Source: Roseobacter weihaiensis (GTDB lineage Bacteria > Pseudomonadota > Alphaproteobacteria > Rhodobacterales > Rhodobacteraceae). From it: a DNA stretch of 64,000 nt. Location of the stretch: positions 124,001 to 188,000 of the forward strand of contig NZ_JACNMO010000005.1 in NCBI RefSeq assembly GCF_020622345.1, given 5' to 3'. Every line of letters begins with the position of its first letter. Positions within the stretch are counted from its first letter, which is position 1. Shown here one piece after another: positions 24,871 through 34,791 of the stretch. Position numbers and translations under genes: made by a program. Under the pieces are notes generated by a model. The model saw nothing but the letters and a program-made list of their open reading frames with translations, made no database searches and was not told the DNA's origin.

Positions 24871-25089
24871 TTACTTGAAGCGGTAGTTGATCCGACCCTT
24901 TGTCAGATCATAGGGGGTCATCTCGACCTGCACCTTGTCGCCTGCCAGAACGCGGATGCGGTTCTTGCGCATCTTGCCTGCCGTATGCGCGATAATCTCA
25001 TGGCCGTTTTCAAGCTCGACCCGAAATGTCGCGTTAGGCAGGAGTTCCTTTACGACACCGGGAAATTCGAGCGTATCTTCCTTGGCCAT
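24871..25089 (-). CDS. infA: Translation initiation factor IF-1
   Basis: 72 residues, the standard IF-1 length, a single S1/OB fold: [62 protein letters not shown]. Binds the ribosomal A site during initiation. AAGAAGGAGAAACC precedes the start. First gene of the leftward operon to yacG. Confidence 0.98.
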   Translation of the reverse strand: MAKEDTLEFPGVVKELLPNATFRVELENGHEIIAHTAGKMRKNRIRVLAGDKVQVEMTPYDLTKGRINYRFK

Positions 25090-25168
25090 GGTTTCTCCTT
25101 CTTAAACCCGCCCACATTTCGTGGACGCCGCTTAGATGAGCCCATTTGCAATTATTTTCAAGGGCAAT

Positions 25169-26044
25169 TCAGCGCAAAGAAACGATTGACGCGACATCAT
25201 CGCGGCCTGTTTGCTCGGACCAATGCTGTCGGCCTAACACAACACCGGCCTTGCGGACCCGCGCAATCGCATCGAGATCAACCTCGGCAAAGGTCCAGCC
25301 CGGGTGGTTCAATACCCCCTCGGACAAGACGCCGGTCGCCGGGAAGCCTGTGTCGGGGGGGCCGAAAAGACCCCCTGCCCCGGTTGAGGTATCAACCGCT
25401 TCCGACCATGGGGCGGCGCCGACCACGGAAGACATCACACTGACGCATTGGTTTTCCAACGCACGTGCCATCGCGCCGATCCGCACCCGCCAATAGCCTG
25501 CAAGCGTTTCGGTGCAGGACGGCACCAAAAGGATATCACATTCGGCCAAGGCTCTGCCCAACAAGGGAAATTCACAATCGTAGCAGATCAGGATGCCGAT
25601 TTTTCCCAGCACCGTCTCAAAGACCTGCAACGGGCCACCGCCCTGCACGCCCCAGGGGTCACGCTCGAACCGTGTCATGATCTGCTTGTCCTGAACACCC
25701 ACGGCACCGCCGGGAGCAACAAGCCGGGCGCGATTGACCGGACGGGACGCTGTGATGGCAGGCCCGGAGGCGGCCAGAATGTGGAGATTGTACTCCGCCG
25801 CAAGCCGCATGTGCAGCCCATCCGCCGCCGCAAGCCGCTCCGAGACGGCCAAAAGAGAGGCTTCCAGATCAGCCGCGACCTCTGCCCCGGCGAGGGTTGC
25901 CAGCTCCATCGCGCCGTATTCGGGAAAGACCAGCATCTGTGCCTGCTCTTGGGCGGCACGGTGCACCCAGGCGGCGATCTTGTCCTCATACTGGGCCCAG
26001 GAGGACAGAAAATCCAGCGGATAGGCGGCAGTTGCGATTTTCAT
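25169..26044 (-). CDS. Carbon-nitrogen hydrolase (nitrilase superfamily)
   Basis: 291 residues. The Glu-Lys-Cys triad is visible: Glu in LVFPEYGAMEL, Lys in VQDKQIMTRFERD and Cys in ILICYDCEFPLLGRAL. Such enzymes hydrolyse amides or nitriles; the exact subfamily (amidase of Nit or N-carbamoyl type) cannot be told. Cytoplasmic, no signal peptide. Monocistronic upstream of infA on the same strand and divergent from the sirtuin gene. Confidence 0.88.
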   Translation of the reverse strand: MKIATAAYPLDFLSSWAQYEDKIAAWVHRAAQEQAQMLVFPEYGAMELATLAGAEVAADLEASLLAVSERLAAADGLHMRLAAEYNLHILAASGPAITASRPVNRARLVAPGGAVGVQDKQIMTRFERDPWGVQGGGPLQVFETVLGKIGILICYDCEFPLLGRALAECDILLVPSCTETLAGYWRVRIGAMARALENQCVSVMSSVVGAAPWSEAVDTSTGAGGLFGPPDTGFPATGVLSEGVLNHPGWTFAEVDLDAIARVRKAGVVLGRQHWSEQTGRDDVASIVSLR

Positions 26045-26163
26045 GGAGACGTCCCTTGCTGTGTCGCGGCCATGGGACCGGAATTACCAGCCAACCGCAA
26101 GAGGCCAAGAGCCTTTGACAGACGCCGTTTCAGCGGGCACACAGCAGGCAAAGGGAGCACGCG

Positions 26164-26856
26164 ATGCAGAAAATAGTATTACTGACCGGCGCAGGGATTT
26201 CAGCCGAAAGCGGGCTTGGTACGTTCCGGGCCGAAGGTGGCCTCTGGGCCCAGCACCGGATTGAGGATGTCGCCACCCCCGAAGGATTTGCACGTGATCC
26301 AAAGCTGGTGGTGGAGTTCTACAACGCCCGCCGCGCGCAGGCCGCCGCGGCGGAGCCGAACGCAGGCCACCACGCCCTCGCCCGGCTGGAGGCCGATTTT
26401 GACGGTGAGGTCGTGCTTGTCACGCAAAACGTGGATGATCTGCATGAAAAAGCCGGGATGAAACGGGTAATGCACATGCACGGCGCTCTGACAGGGGCAC
26501 TTTGCGGTGCGTGCGACCACCGCTGGCCTGCCAATATGGTGATGCGCCCCGGCGATGGTTGCCCCAAATGCGCCGCACCGGCGGCACGGCCCGATATCGT
26601 CTGGTTCGGCGAAATGCCCTATGACATGGAAGAGATCTACGAACACTTGGCGCAAGCCGACCTTTTTGCCAGCATCGGCACATCGGGCAACGTCTACCCG
26701 GCGGCAGGGTTCGTGGCTGAAGCCCGCCGGCACGGTGCGCGCACCATAGAGTTCAACCTCGAACCCTCAGCCGTCGGCAGCGATTTTGATGATATCCGCA
26801 TCGGGTCTGCGAGCCAAACGCTCCCCGCCTGGGTTGCAGAGGTTTTGGGCGGCTGA
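26164..26856 (+). CDS. cobB: NAD-dependent protein deacylase, CobB/SIR2
   Basis: 230 residues. Sirtuin motifs: GAGISAESGLGTFR (NAD site), TQNVDDLHEKAG, catalytic His in HMHG, and a CxxC-x(n)-CxxC zinc site (CGACDHRW, CPKC). The FYNARRAQ stretch has the Tyr and Arg (YxxR) that recognise acidic acyl groups in SIRT5/CobB, so desuccinylase as well as deacetylase activity is expected. The start AAAGGGAGCACGCG-ATG has a fair ribosome binding site. Length normal. Confidence 0.94.
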   Translation: MQKIVLLTGAGISAESGLGTFRAEGGLWAQHRIEDVATPEGFARDPKLVVEFYNARRAQAAAAEPNAGHHALARLEADFDGEVVLVTQNVDDLHEKAGMKRVMHMHGALTGALCGACDHRWPANMVMRPGDGCPKCAAPAARPDIVWFGEMPYDMEEIYEHLAQADLFASIGTSGNVYPAAGFVAEARRHGARTIEFNLEPSAVGSDFDDIRIGSASQTLPAWVAEVLGG

Positions 26857-26875
26857 GGCTGCGTGTCCTTGGAGA

Positions 26876-27370
26876 TCAGTTTGTGGTGCTGTGATCTGTT
26901 GCACCATGATCCATCGCACCGTGATCTGGCTGGCGTTCATTGTCCACAGGGATCGTCACCACCACGTCACCCGCCTGTTCAAAAGTCAGGGTGACGACGA
27001 CTTCGCCACCCTGCTCCAGGCTTTCGTTCAGGCCCATGAACATCACATGGTCCCCGCCCCGCACCATCATGTGGGTCTCGCCCGGCGCGATGGGGAACCC
27101 CTCTTCGACCTCAACCATCTTCATGATGCCGTCCCCCTGATCGATATGGGTATGCAGCTCGACGCGTTCGGCGATGTCAGAGCTGGCGGAGATCAGGCGA
27201 TCCGCCGTCTCACCGGTGTTCTGGATCATCATGAAAGCGGCCCCGGTCGGCGCATTGGGCCGCGATGCCCGCGCATAAGGGTCTGTCACGACAATCTCGG
27301 CGAGGGCAAAAACCGGAAATGTAACGAGAACAAGGGCGCATGCGCCGCGCGACAAAGAAGGGAAAAGCAT
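26876..27370 (-). CDS. Periplasmic copper chaperone PCu(A)C
   Basis: 164 residues from ATG at 27370, which follows GGAGACATC and opens a clear signal peptide (SLSRGACALVLVTFPVFALA). The DUF461 fold carries the copper ligands as M-x(n)-M and THMMVRGGDHVMFMGL (Met and His). The C terminus is histidine- and aspartate-rich (DHGAMDHGATDHS). Delivers Cu(I) to the CuA site of cytochrome oxidase. Upstream ATG at 27439 lacks a ribosome site. Confidence 0.92.
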   Translation of the reverse strand: MLFPSLSRGACALVLVTFPVFALAEIVVTDPYARASRPNAPTGAAFMMIQNTGETADRLISASSDIAERVELHTHIDQGDGIMKMVEVEEGFPIAPGETHMMVRGGDHVMFMGLNESLEQGGEVVVTLTFEQAGDVVVTIPVDNERQPDHGAMDHGATDHSTTN

Positions 27371-27555
27371 GATGTCTCCGGGTTTTTTGCTACCCCTGAT
27401 AGCTATGGAGCCGGACGGCTCACTGCAAGAGAGGTGCAATCGATAAACCGCGATAAAAAAGGGTCTATTTCCTGCCGGTAAAGAGGGCCGCCGCCAGATG
27501 TGGGACCCGCGGAGCCGACCCCGCCCTTCGGACGGGCAAACGCCTCAGAAACGCA

Positions 27556-27585
27556 GCAGCCCCACCCGTTTCCGGGCAGGGCTGC
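27556..27585 (-). terminator. rpmB terminator hairpin
   Basis: GCAGCCC / GGGCTGC and inner CCCG / CGGG arms form a long stem with one small internal loop, 20 bases after the rpmB stop in the minus direction. The following T-rich stretch is short (TGCGTTTC). Confidence 0.6.
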
Positions 27586-27606
27586 AAATCCTGGTCTTTG
27601 CGATGT

Positions 27607-27906
27607 TCAGCTCAGCGCGTCAGCCGTGCTGGAGGTCTTGGCGATTGCCTTTTTGACCTTGAGCGCATTTGCAGACAGATCACTGTCCTTCGCTTTTGCA
27701 AGAAACTTGTCCAGCCCGCCGCGATGGTCCACGGTACGCAGAGCCGCTGCCGAAATGCGGAACTTGAACGCACGCCCCAGCGCCTCGGACTGCAGGGTCA
27801 CGTCATTCAGGTTCGGCAAAAAGCGCCGACGGGTCTTGTTGTTGGCGTGGCTGACGTTGTTGCCAGTCATCGGGCCTTTTCCGGTCAATTCGCATACGCG
27901 CGACAT
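27607..27906 (-). CDS. rpmB: Ribosomal protein L28
   Basis: 99 residues from ATG at 27906 ([29 protein letters not shown]), the usual L28 opening; the open frame extends upstream without family character. Basic and Lys/Arg-rich to the C terminus. Ribosome binding site GAGAAAAGGATGA upstream. A hairpin terminator follows. Confidence 0.97.
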   Translation of the reverse strand: MSRVCELTGKGPMTGNNVSHANNKTRRRFLPNLNDVTLQSEALGRAFKFRISAAALRTVDHRGGLDKFLAKAKDSDLSANALKVKKAIAKTSSTADALS

Positions 27907-28043
27907 GGGGTCATCCTTTTCTCTCAGGTCGTTCCGGCGGTCCGGTAACGACGAAAGGGGGCGACCGCTGGCCACACCCCGGAAATTCGTTCGCTGGCTT
28001 TAGTGGGAATCGCACCGCCGGTCAACCCGGCCCACAGGGGAAT

Positions 28044-29033
28044 TCATGACTTTGATGTCGAAGAGGCGCCCAGCTGCGCCAAAAAAGCCTCTGCCGCCGC
28101 AGCAGGGGCCAGATCACCCGCGCTCACCTTGTCGCCATATGCTGCCAGCGCCGCGCGCGCGCGCGGGGTCTCAAGCTGCGCCAAAAGCGCCTGCCGAACG
28201 TCCTGCTCGAACCAGTAACGCGCCTGACCCGCGCGCGCCCGATCCCAGAAGCCCTGCTCCTTGCGCCAGGTGACGAGTGTTTCGATATCACGCCAGACGT
28301 CCACAAGACCGCTCTCATGCAGCGCCGACACCATCACCGCCTTGGGAAACCCCGCCGGGTCCTGCGGGCGTTTGCGCAACAGCCGCAGCGCGCCCGCGTA
28401 ATCCGCGCAGGTCCGCGTGGCGGCGGGCTTGAGATCACCATCCGCCTTGTTCACCAGAATCATATCCGCGATTTCCATGATCCCGCGTTTGACCCCCTGC
28501 AATTCGTCCCCGCCTGCGGGAGCGAGCAACAGCAGGAAAAGATCCGACATCTCCGCCACCACCGTCTCGGATTGCCCGACGCCCACGGTCTCGATCAGGA
28601 TCACGTCAAACCCGGCGGCCTCGCAGAGCGCCACCGCCTCGCGCGAGCGGCGCGTGACCCCGCCAAGGTGGGTCTGACTGGGCGAGGGCCGGATGAAAGC
28701 ACCGGGCGCGCGGGCCAGACGGTCCATCCGCGTCTTGTCCCCAAGAATTGACCCGCCCGACCGGCTGGAGGACGGGTCAACCGCCAGAACGGCCACCCGC
28801 AGCCCCTGCCCCACCAGCATCATCCCGAAGCTTTCGATAAAGGTCGATTTGCCCACCCCCGGCGTGCCGGAGAGCCCGATCCGCAGCGCCTGCCGATCGG
28901 CGGGCAGCGCCTCCAACAAGGCGCAGGCTTGCGCGCGATGATCCGCGCGCGCGCTTTCAACCAGCGTGATGGCCTGCGCCAGCGCCCGTCGCTCGCCCTG
29001 TGCCACCCGTGCTGCAAGATCGGCCGTGTCCAT
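28044..29033 (-). CDS. meaB: Methylmalonyl-CoA mutase-associated GTPase MeaB
   Basis: 329 residues from ATG at 29033; the longer open frame to 29333 overlaps the divergent hrpB start and is rejected. G-domain motifs: Walker A GTPGVGKST, the LAVDPSS loop with GSILGDKTRM, IETVGVGQSE and VNKADGD (NKxD). MeaB protects and reactivates methylmalonyl-CoA mutase, supporting the ethylmalonyl/propionyl-CoA routes common in Rhodobacterales. The mutase gene is not in this window. 94 bases from divergent hrpB. Confidence 0.95.
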   Translation of the reverse strand: MDTADLAARVAQGERRALAQAITLVESARADHRAQACALLEALPADRQALRIGLSGTPGVGKSTFIESFGMMLVGQGLRVAVLAVDPSSSRSGGSILGDKTRMDRLARAPGAFIRPSPSQTHLGGVTRRSREAVALCEAAGFDVILIETVGVGQSETVVAEMSDLFLLLLAPAGGDELQGVKRGIMEIADMILVNKADGDLKPAATRTCADYAGALRLLRKRPQDPAGFPKAVMVSALHESGLVDVWRDIETLVTWRKEQGFWDRARAGQARYWFEQDVRQALLAQLETPRARAALAAYGDKVSAGDLAPAAAAEAFLAQLGASSTSKS

Positions 29034-29127
29034 GGTCCCCTGCCCTTCTACCTGCCCCCGGTTGTCCGGCAGCCGCCCGCAAATGTCCAGAGCTTGGCGC
29101 GCCCTGCGTCCTCCGCTAAGCAGAGCC

Positions 29128-31566
29128 ATGTCTGAAACCCTGCCCATCGACGCCATCCTGCCGCAGGTCACCGCCGCGTTGCGTAAAGCCGGCCGCCTTG
29201 TACTGCAAGCCCCGCCGGGTGCCGGCAAAACCACCCGTGTGCCGCTGGCCATTCTTGAGGGCGCGCTGACCGAAGGGCGGATCGTGATGCTGGAACCGCG
29301 ACGTCTTGCAGCACGGGCGGCGGCTGAGCGCATGGCGCAAACCTTGGGCGAGGAGGTTGGGCGGACGGTCGGTTACCGGATACGCGGCCAGTCGAAAACC
29401 GGCAAAAGCACCCGGATCGAGGTCATCACAGAAGGCATCCTGACGCGCATGTTGCAGGATCGTCCCGACTTGCCCGGCGTGGGCTGCGTGATCTTTGATG
29501 AATTTCACGAACGCTCCCTGAACGCGGATCTTGGGCTGGCGCTCTGTCTTGAGGTGGCTGAGGCGCTGCGCGATGATCTGCTGCTGGTGGCGATGTCGGC
29601 CACGCTGGATGCAGAACCGGTCGCCGCCCTGATGGATGCACCGATCCTGACATCTCAAGGGCGCAGTTTTCCGGTCAGCACGCATTGGTTGGACCGTCCC
29701 CTGGCCAAGCGCCAGCGGCTGGAAGACGCGGTTGCCGACCTCACGCTTGAGGCGCTGCACCGGGAGGACGGCAGCGCGCTGGTGTTTTTACCGGGCGAGG
29801 GCGAAATTCGCCGCACCCAGGCGCGGCTTAAGGGGCATCTGCCCTCGGATGTGTCCTTGCATCCGCTCTTTGGTGCAATGGATTTCAAGGACCAACGTGC
29901 CGCAATCGCACCTGCCACAACGGGCCGCAAGGTCGTGCTTGCCACCTCGATCGCGGAGACCTCACTGACCATCGAAGGCATTCGCATCGTGATCGATGCA
30001 GGCCGCGCGCGCCGGTCGGAATTCGATCCCTCCTCCGGCATGGCGCGGCTGGTGACCACCCGCGTCTCACGCGCCGAAGCGATCCAAAGGGCGGGCCGCG
30101 CGGGCCGGGTGGCACCGGGGGCCTGCTACAAGCTGTGGACCAAGGGGGAGGACGGGGCCCTGCCCGCCTTTGCCCCTGCCGAGATCGAGGTTGGCGACCT
30201 GACAGGCCTGGCGCTTGAGATCGCCCTCTGGGGCGGGCAACCCGAAGCGATGCGTTTTCTCAGCCCGCCCCATGCCGGTCGGATGGGGGACGCGCAGGCC
30301 GTGCTGCAAATGTTGGGCGCGCTGGACGCCAAAGGCCGGATCACCGATCACGGGCGCCGCCTTGCCGCCCTGCCCCTGCACCCGCGTCTGGCCCATATGG
30401 TCGCGCTGGGAGGGTCCTCCGCGCCCTTGCTGGCGGCCCTGCTGGCAGAGCGGGATATCCTGCGCGGCGCGTCCTGCGACCTGACGCTGCGGGTCGCGGC
30501 AGCCCGAGATCCATCGGGATTTGAGCGTACCGAGGGGCTCCTGCTGCACCGGCCAACGCTGGCGCGGGTACGGGAGGACGCCAGAAGGCTCCAGCGGGCA
30601 GCACCGGGCGAGGGACCCGACCGGATCGGGATCCTCACAGCCCTGGCCTATCCCGACCGTGTCGGATTGCGCCGTCCGGGCGATGCGCCGCGCTTTGTGC
30701 TCTCGGGGGGCAAAGGCGCTTTGCTGCCCGAAGGTGACCCGCTGGCCGCTGCCCGGCTGATCGTGGCCACGGACCTCGATGGGGACCCGCGCGAGGCGCG
30801 CATCAGACAGGCCGTTGCACTGTCGATGCAGGATCTGCGCGACACCTTCGCCGATCAGATCGCCTGGCATGATGTCTGCGTCTGGTCGCGCCGCGAGAAC
30901 CGGGTTGAGGCCCGACAGCAGGAGCGTTTCGGCGCGTTGATCCTCGAAGACCGCCTTTGGCGGGAAGCACCCCCAGAAGATATCGCCAAGGCGATGCTGG
31001 AGGGGATAAGGCACCTTGGGCTCGCCTCTTCGGCCGCCGCCAGACGTCTGATGGTCCGCGCCGCCCTGATGCGCGCCGCGGATCCGGATTTCCCGGACCT
31101 GAGCGAACCTCATCTGATGGACACGCTGGAGGGTTGGTTGCAGCCGCATCTCACCGGGATAAAGACAGCAGGTGACTGGAAAAGCTTCGATATCCTGCCC
31201 GCGCTGCAAGCCTGTCTTGGCTGGGACAACATCCAGAAGCTCGACCGCGCCGCGCCTGCCCATTTCGTCACCCCGCTGGGACGCAAGGTGCCGATTGACT
31301 ACGCCGACCAACAACCGCGCATTTCCGTGCGCCTGCAGGAGATGTTCGGCGTCACACAGCACCCCAAAGTGGCTGGAAGGCCGGTGCAGGTCACCCTGCT
31401 GTCCCCGGCACAACGCCCCGTGCAGGTGACCGAAGACCTGCCGCAGTTCTGGGCGTCGTCCTATGCGGATGTGCGCAAGGATATGCGCGGGCGCTACCCC
31501 AAACACCCCTGGCCCGAGGACCCGACCGCTGCCGATCCGACCCTGCGCGCCAAGCCGCGCAAATAG
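29128..31566 (+). CDS. hrpB: ATP-dependent helicase HrpB
   Basis: 812 residues from ATG at 29128 (MSETLPIDAILPQV), the normal HrpB length. DEAH-box RNA helicase: Walker A APPGAGKTT, DEFH box FDEFHERSLNADLGLAL, SATLDAEPVA, then RAGRAGRVAPGACYKLW and the long HrpB C-terminal region ending in the KHPWPEDPT motif typical of the family. Role in mRNA/rRNA processing in bacteria is not settled. Confidence 0.96.
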   Translation: MSETLPIDAILPQVTAALRKAGRLVLQAPPGAGKTTRVPLAILEGALTEGRIVMLEPRRLAARAAAERMAQTLGEEVGRTVGYRIRGQSKTGKSTRIEVITEGILTRMLQDRPDLPGVGCVIFDEFHERSLNADLGLALCLEVAEALRDDLLLVAMSATLDAEPVAALMDAPILTSQGRSFPVSTHWLDRPLAKRQRLEDAVADLTLEALHREDGSALVFLPGEGEIRRTQARLKGHLPSDVSLHPLFGAMDFKDQRAAIAPATTGRKVVLATSIAETSLTIEGIRIVIDAGRARRSEFDPSSGMARLVTTRVSRAEAIQRAGRAGRVAPGACYKLWTKGEDGALPAFAPAEIEVGDLTGLALEIALWGGQPEAMRFLSPPHAGRMGDAQAVLQMLGALDAKGRITDHGRRLAALPLHPRLAHMVALGGSSAPLLAALLAERDILRGASCDLTLRVAAARDPSGFERTEGLLLHRPTLARVREDARRLQRAAPGEGPDRIGILTALAYPDRVGLRRPGDAPRFVLSGGKGALLPEGDPLAAARLIVATDLDGDPREARIRQAVALSMQDLRDTFADQIAWHDVCVWSRRENRVEARQQERFGALILEDRLWREAPPEDIAKAMLEGIRHLGLASSAAARRLMVRAALMRAADPDFPDLSEPHLMDTLEGWLQPHLTGIKTAGDWKSFDILPALQACLGWDNIQKLDRAAPAHFVTPLGRKVPIDYADQQPRISVRLQEMFGVTQHPKVAGRPVQVTLLSPAQRPVQVTEDLPQFWASSYADVRKDMRGRYPKHPWPEDPTAADPTLRAKPRK

Positions 31567-31572
31567 CCGCCC

Positions 31573-32499
31573 TTAGCGGTCGAGACACCAGCGCATGATC
31601 GCCTTTTGCGCGTGCAGCCGGTTTTCGGCCTCGTCAAAGATCACCGAATGCGGCCCGTCCATGACCTCGGACGTGGCCTCGTCATCGCGGTGCGCCGGCA
31701 GGCAGTGCATGAACAGCGCCTCGGGCTTGGCCTTTGACATCAGATGCGCATCCACCCGGTAGGGCCGCAACTGGTTGTGCCGCCGTTCGCGGGCCGATTG
31801 CGCGTCGTGCATCGACACCCAGGTGTCCGTGACCACCAGATCAGCGCCCTCCACCGCTTTGAGGGGATCGCGTTCGATGGCGACATCAACCCCCTTGGCG
31901 CGCGCCAGATCGACAAACTCCTGTTCCGGGTCAAGCGTTGGCGGCCCGGTGAACGTTAGGTCAAACCCGAACTGACCCGCCGCATGCAGAAAGGAGGAAC
32001 AAACATTGTTCCCGTCCCCCGACCAGACCACCTTTTTGCCTTTGATCGGGCCGCGATGTTCCTCGAAGGTCATGACATCCGCCATGATCTGGCAGGGATG
32101 CGTGCGATCCGTCAGCCCGTTGATCACCGGAACGGTGGCAAATTCGGCCATCTCGGTCAGCACCGCTTCGTCGAAGGTGCGGATCATGATGAGATCCACA
32201 TAGCGGCTGAGCACGCGGGCGGTATCGGCGATGGTCTCGCCATGGCCCAACTGCATGTCGGAGCCCGAGAGCACCATGGTCTGCCCGCCCATCTGGCGCA
32301 CGCCCACGTCAAAGGACACGCGCGTCCGGGTGGAGGGTTTTTCAAAGATCAGCGCGACCATGTGGTCCTTGAGAGGCTGGTCGTCATCCGGGGCCCCGCG
32401 CGGTCGCCCGGCGCGCGCGGATTTCATCACCACGGCCTTATCAATAATGCCGCGCAAATGGGTTGGATCCGTCAGGTGTATGTCGAGAAAATGGTTCAT
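31573..32499 (-). CDS. argF: Ornithine carbamoyltransferase
   Basis: 308 residues from ATG at 32499. Carbamoyl-phosphate motif [15 protein letters not shown], the DRTHPCQ motif and the ornithine loop [11 protein letters not shown] are present. Converts ornithine and carbamoyl phosphate to citrulline. Immediately downstream of the argD-type aminotransferase gene (62 bases), consistent with an arginine operon. Upstream in-frame ATG at 32565 overlaps argD and is rejected. Confidence 0.97.
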   Translation of the reverse strand: MNHFLDIHLTDPTHLRGIIDKAVVMKSARAGRPRGAPDDDQPLKDHMVALIFEKPSTRTRVSFDVGVRQMGGQTMVLSGSDMQLGHGETIADTARVLSRYVDLIMIRTFDEAVLTEMAEFATVPVINGLTDRTHPCQIMADVMTFEEHRGPIKGKKVVWSGDGNNVCSSFLHAAGQFGFDLTFTGPPTLDPEQEFVDLARAKGVDVAIERDPLKAVEGADLVVTDTWVSMHDAQSARERRHNQLRPYRVDAHLMSKAKPEALFMHCLPAHRDDEATSEVMDGPHSVIFDEAENRLHAQKAIMRWCLDR

Positions 32500-32561
32500 G
32501 TCATATTTCTTTTTCTGGAACGCCTCGAGGGCCTTGGCCCCCCGCTGGCTTGTTGGGAATT

Positions 32562-33737
32562 TCACGCAGCCTCTAGTGCCGATGCCGTGGCCTCCAGACG
32601 GTCGACCGCCTGCGCGATCTCGTCATCGGTGATCGTCAGCGCGGGCAACAGGCGCACCACGTTATCCGCCGCAGGGACGGTGAGTACATTCTGGTCGTAC
32701 CCGGCCTGAACGACATCGACGTTGGGGGCCACGCATTTGAGGCCCAGCATCAGGCCTGATCCGCGCACGCTTTCGAAAATGTCCGGGTGCGACGCCACGA
32801 GCCCTTCAAGCTTTTGCCGCATCAGGCCGCCCTTGCGCGCGACCTCGGCCAGAAACGCGGGATCAGCGACGTGATCGACAACGGCGCAGCCCACCGCACA
32901 GCCCAGCGGGTTGCCCCCATAGGTGGAGCCATGAGTGCCCAGCGTCATGCCTGAGGCGGCCTCTTCGGTGGCCAGCACAGCACCGATGGGGAAGCCACCG
33001 CCAATGCCCTTGGCCACCATCATGATATCCGGCGCGACGCCTGCCCACTCATGCGCAAAAAGCTTGCCGGTGCGCGCAACCCCGCACTGCACCTCATCAA
33101 AGATCAGCAGGATGCCATGGGTATCACACAGATCGCGCAGACCCTTGAGGCATTGGTCCGGCACCGGACGGATGCCGCCTTCACCCTGTACCGGTTCGAT
33201 GATGATGGCCGCGATATTGTCGGAGAGAGCCGCCGTCAGCGCGTCATGATCGCCAAACTCCAGATGTGTGAAGCCGGGCAGAAGAGGGCCAAACCCCTTG
33301 GTCATCTTGTCCGACCCTGCCGCCGCGATCCCCGCAGAGGAGCGTCCGTGAAACGACCCGGTGAAGGCAATGATCTCTGACCGCGCGGGCTGGCCCTGCG
33401 CGTCCCAGTACTTGCGGGCCATCTTGACGGCCAGCTCACAGGCCTCGGTGCCGGAATTGGTAAAGAACACCGTATCGGCAAAGGTATGTTCGGTCAGCTT
33501 ATCCGCAAGCGCCTGCTGCTGCGGGATCTGATAGAGGTTCGAGACATGCCAAAGCGCCTCCGCCTGATCGGTGAGCGCCTTGACCAGCTTGGGATGCGCA
33601 TGTCCCAGCGCTGTCACCGCGATGCCTGCCGCCAGATCAAGAAAGCGTCGGCCATCTGCCTCAATGAGCCAGGAGCCTTCGCCTTTGACGAAGCTCAGAG
33701 GGGCACGGGCATAGGTCGGCAAGAGTGTCGGGATCAT
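32562..33737 (-). CDS. argD: Acetylornithine aminotransferase family, ArgD
   Basis: 391 residues from ATG at 33737. Class III PLP aminotransferase: [29 protein letters not shown], the PLP lysine in [15 protein letters not shown] and [14 protein letters not shown]. The partner argF lies downstream, which supports the acetylornithine assignment. The succinyldiaminopimelate or putrescine reaction cannot be excluded. Confidence 0.93.
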   Translation of the reverse strand: MIPTLLPTYARAPLSFVKGEGSWLIEADGRRFLDLAAGIAVTALGHAHPKLVKALTDQAEALWHVSNLYQIPQQQALADKLTEHTFADTVFFTNSGTEACELAVKMARKYWDAQGQPARSEIIAFTGSFHGRSSAGIAAAGSDKMTKGFGPLLPGFTHLEFGDHDALTAALSDNIAAIIIEPVQGEGGIRPVPDQCLKGLRDLCDTHGILLIFDEVQCGVARTGKLFAHEWAGVAPDIMMVAKGIGGGFPIGAVLATEEAASGMTLGTHGSTYGGNPLGCAVGCAVVDHVADPAFLAEVARKGGLMRQKLEGLVASHPDIFESVRGSGLMLGLKCVAPNVDVVQAGYDQNVLTVPAADNVVRLLPALTITDDEIAQAVDRLEATASALEAA

Positions 33738-34110
33738 CGGATCGTCCTCAAGAAAGGTATCGCAGGCAAGAGCACAGAACGTGCATGAGCCATTGGTACA
33801 GGTCAACAATGTTTAGATGTTCAGGAAGGTTCAGGTCCGCGCACCACAAGATGCGCGTCATGTTTTACCGCTTTAGGCGGCGCAACGACAACGTCGTCGG
33901 ATCGCATTACGTGTCAAAACCATCATCCTGCCTCTCTACGGTAGCGCAGGCAGGAAGCAAAGTGTTTTCTTGCAATCCCCGGCACCAAATAGCACCGCTT
34001 ACAAGTTCCCCGCTTGTATCTCCCTATCCAGTGCTTAGAATAGACGCTCAAGGAAAGATGCATTGGCGGCCTGGAAACATCGGGCCGCCTTTTGAATTGG
34101 GGAAGTGTTG
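33738..34110. other. Divergent promoter region between argD and gcrA
   Basis: 370 bases without a gene. It contains an imperfect hairpin (CCTGCC / GGCAGG, 33927-33954). I looked for CcrM GANTC sites in the part near gcrA and saw none. Confidence 0.45.
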
Positions 34111-34671
34111 ATGTCGTGGACAGACGAACGGGTTGAGTTGCTCAAGAAAATGTGGGGCGAAGGGCAGTCGGCCAGCCAGATCGCAAAAGAGCTTGGCGGG
34201 GTGACCCGCAACGCCGTGATCGGCAAAGTACACCGCCTGGGACTGTCGAACCGCGCCACCACCACGACAAAGACCGAGAACAAAGCCAAACCCGCCCCCA
34301 AGGTCGAGGCCAAATCCAAACCCACACCCAAACCTGCCGAGCCCGCGGCCAAGGCAGCAGCCGAGCCTGCCCCCAAACCGCTGCCGCCGCGCAAGCAGAT
34401 CATCCCCGCAGGTCAGCCTCTGCCGCCGCAGCCTTCCGCAAATGAGATCAGCCCCGAAGCGCTCGCCAAGGTCTCTGCCATTGAGAAGAAGGCCAAGAGG
34501 CTGTCGTTGATGGAACTGACGGAACGCACCTGCAAGTGGCCCGTTGGCGACCCGGCGACCGAGGATTTCTGGTTTTGCGGCTTGCCCGTGCAACAGGGAA
34601 AACCCTATTGCGAGGCCCATGTGGGGGTCGCTTTCCAGCCCATGTCCTCGCGGCGCGACCGCCGCCGCTGA
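34111..34671 (+). CDS. gcrA: GcrA cell-cycle regulator
   Basis: 186 residues from ATG at 34111. The N-terminal GcrA DNA-binding domain reads SWTDERVELLKKMWGEG and GVTRNAVIGKVHRLGLS, the linker is Ala/Pro/Lys-rich (about 50-110), and the C-terminal sigma-70-contacting part holds RTCKWPVGDP ... FWFCGLPV ... PYCEAH, probably with a cysteine/histidine metal site. In Alphaproteobacteria GcrA activates genes with CcrM-methylated promoters. A Shine-Dalgarno GGGGAAG stands just upstream. Confidence 0.96.
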   Translation: MSWTDERVELLKKMWGEGQSASQIAKELGGVTRNAVIGKVHRLGLSNRATTTTKTENKAKPAPKVEAKSKPTPKPAEPAAKAAAEPAPKPLPPRKQIIPAGQPLPPQPSANEISPEALAKVSAIEKKAKRLSLMELTERTCKWPVGDPATEDFWFCGLPVQQGKPYCEAHVGVAFQPMSSRRDRRR

Positions 34672-34791
34672 CAAGCGGTGCGGCCTGGCAGCAGCCCACG
34701 TTGAAACATCAAAAACGCAAAGGTGAGTTGCACGCAGCACAGCATCAAGTATGACCGCAGGCATTCTTGAGAACCGGAAACGATTGCCTTT

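Noticed and set aside
30067-31506. Minus-strand ORF of 479 codons opposite hrpB
   Set aside because: Antisense shadow; hrpB is a full-length conserved helicase.
33927-33954. Hairpin between argD and gcrA as a terminator
   Set aside because: Both flanking genes read away from it and no T run follows.
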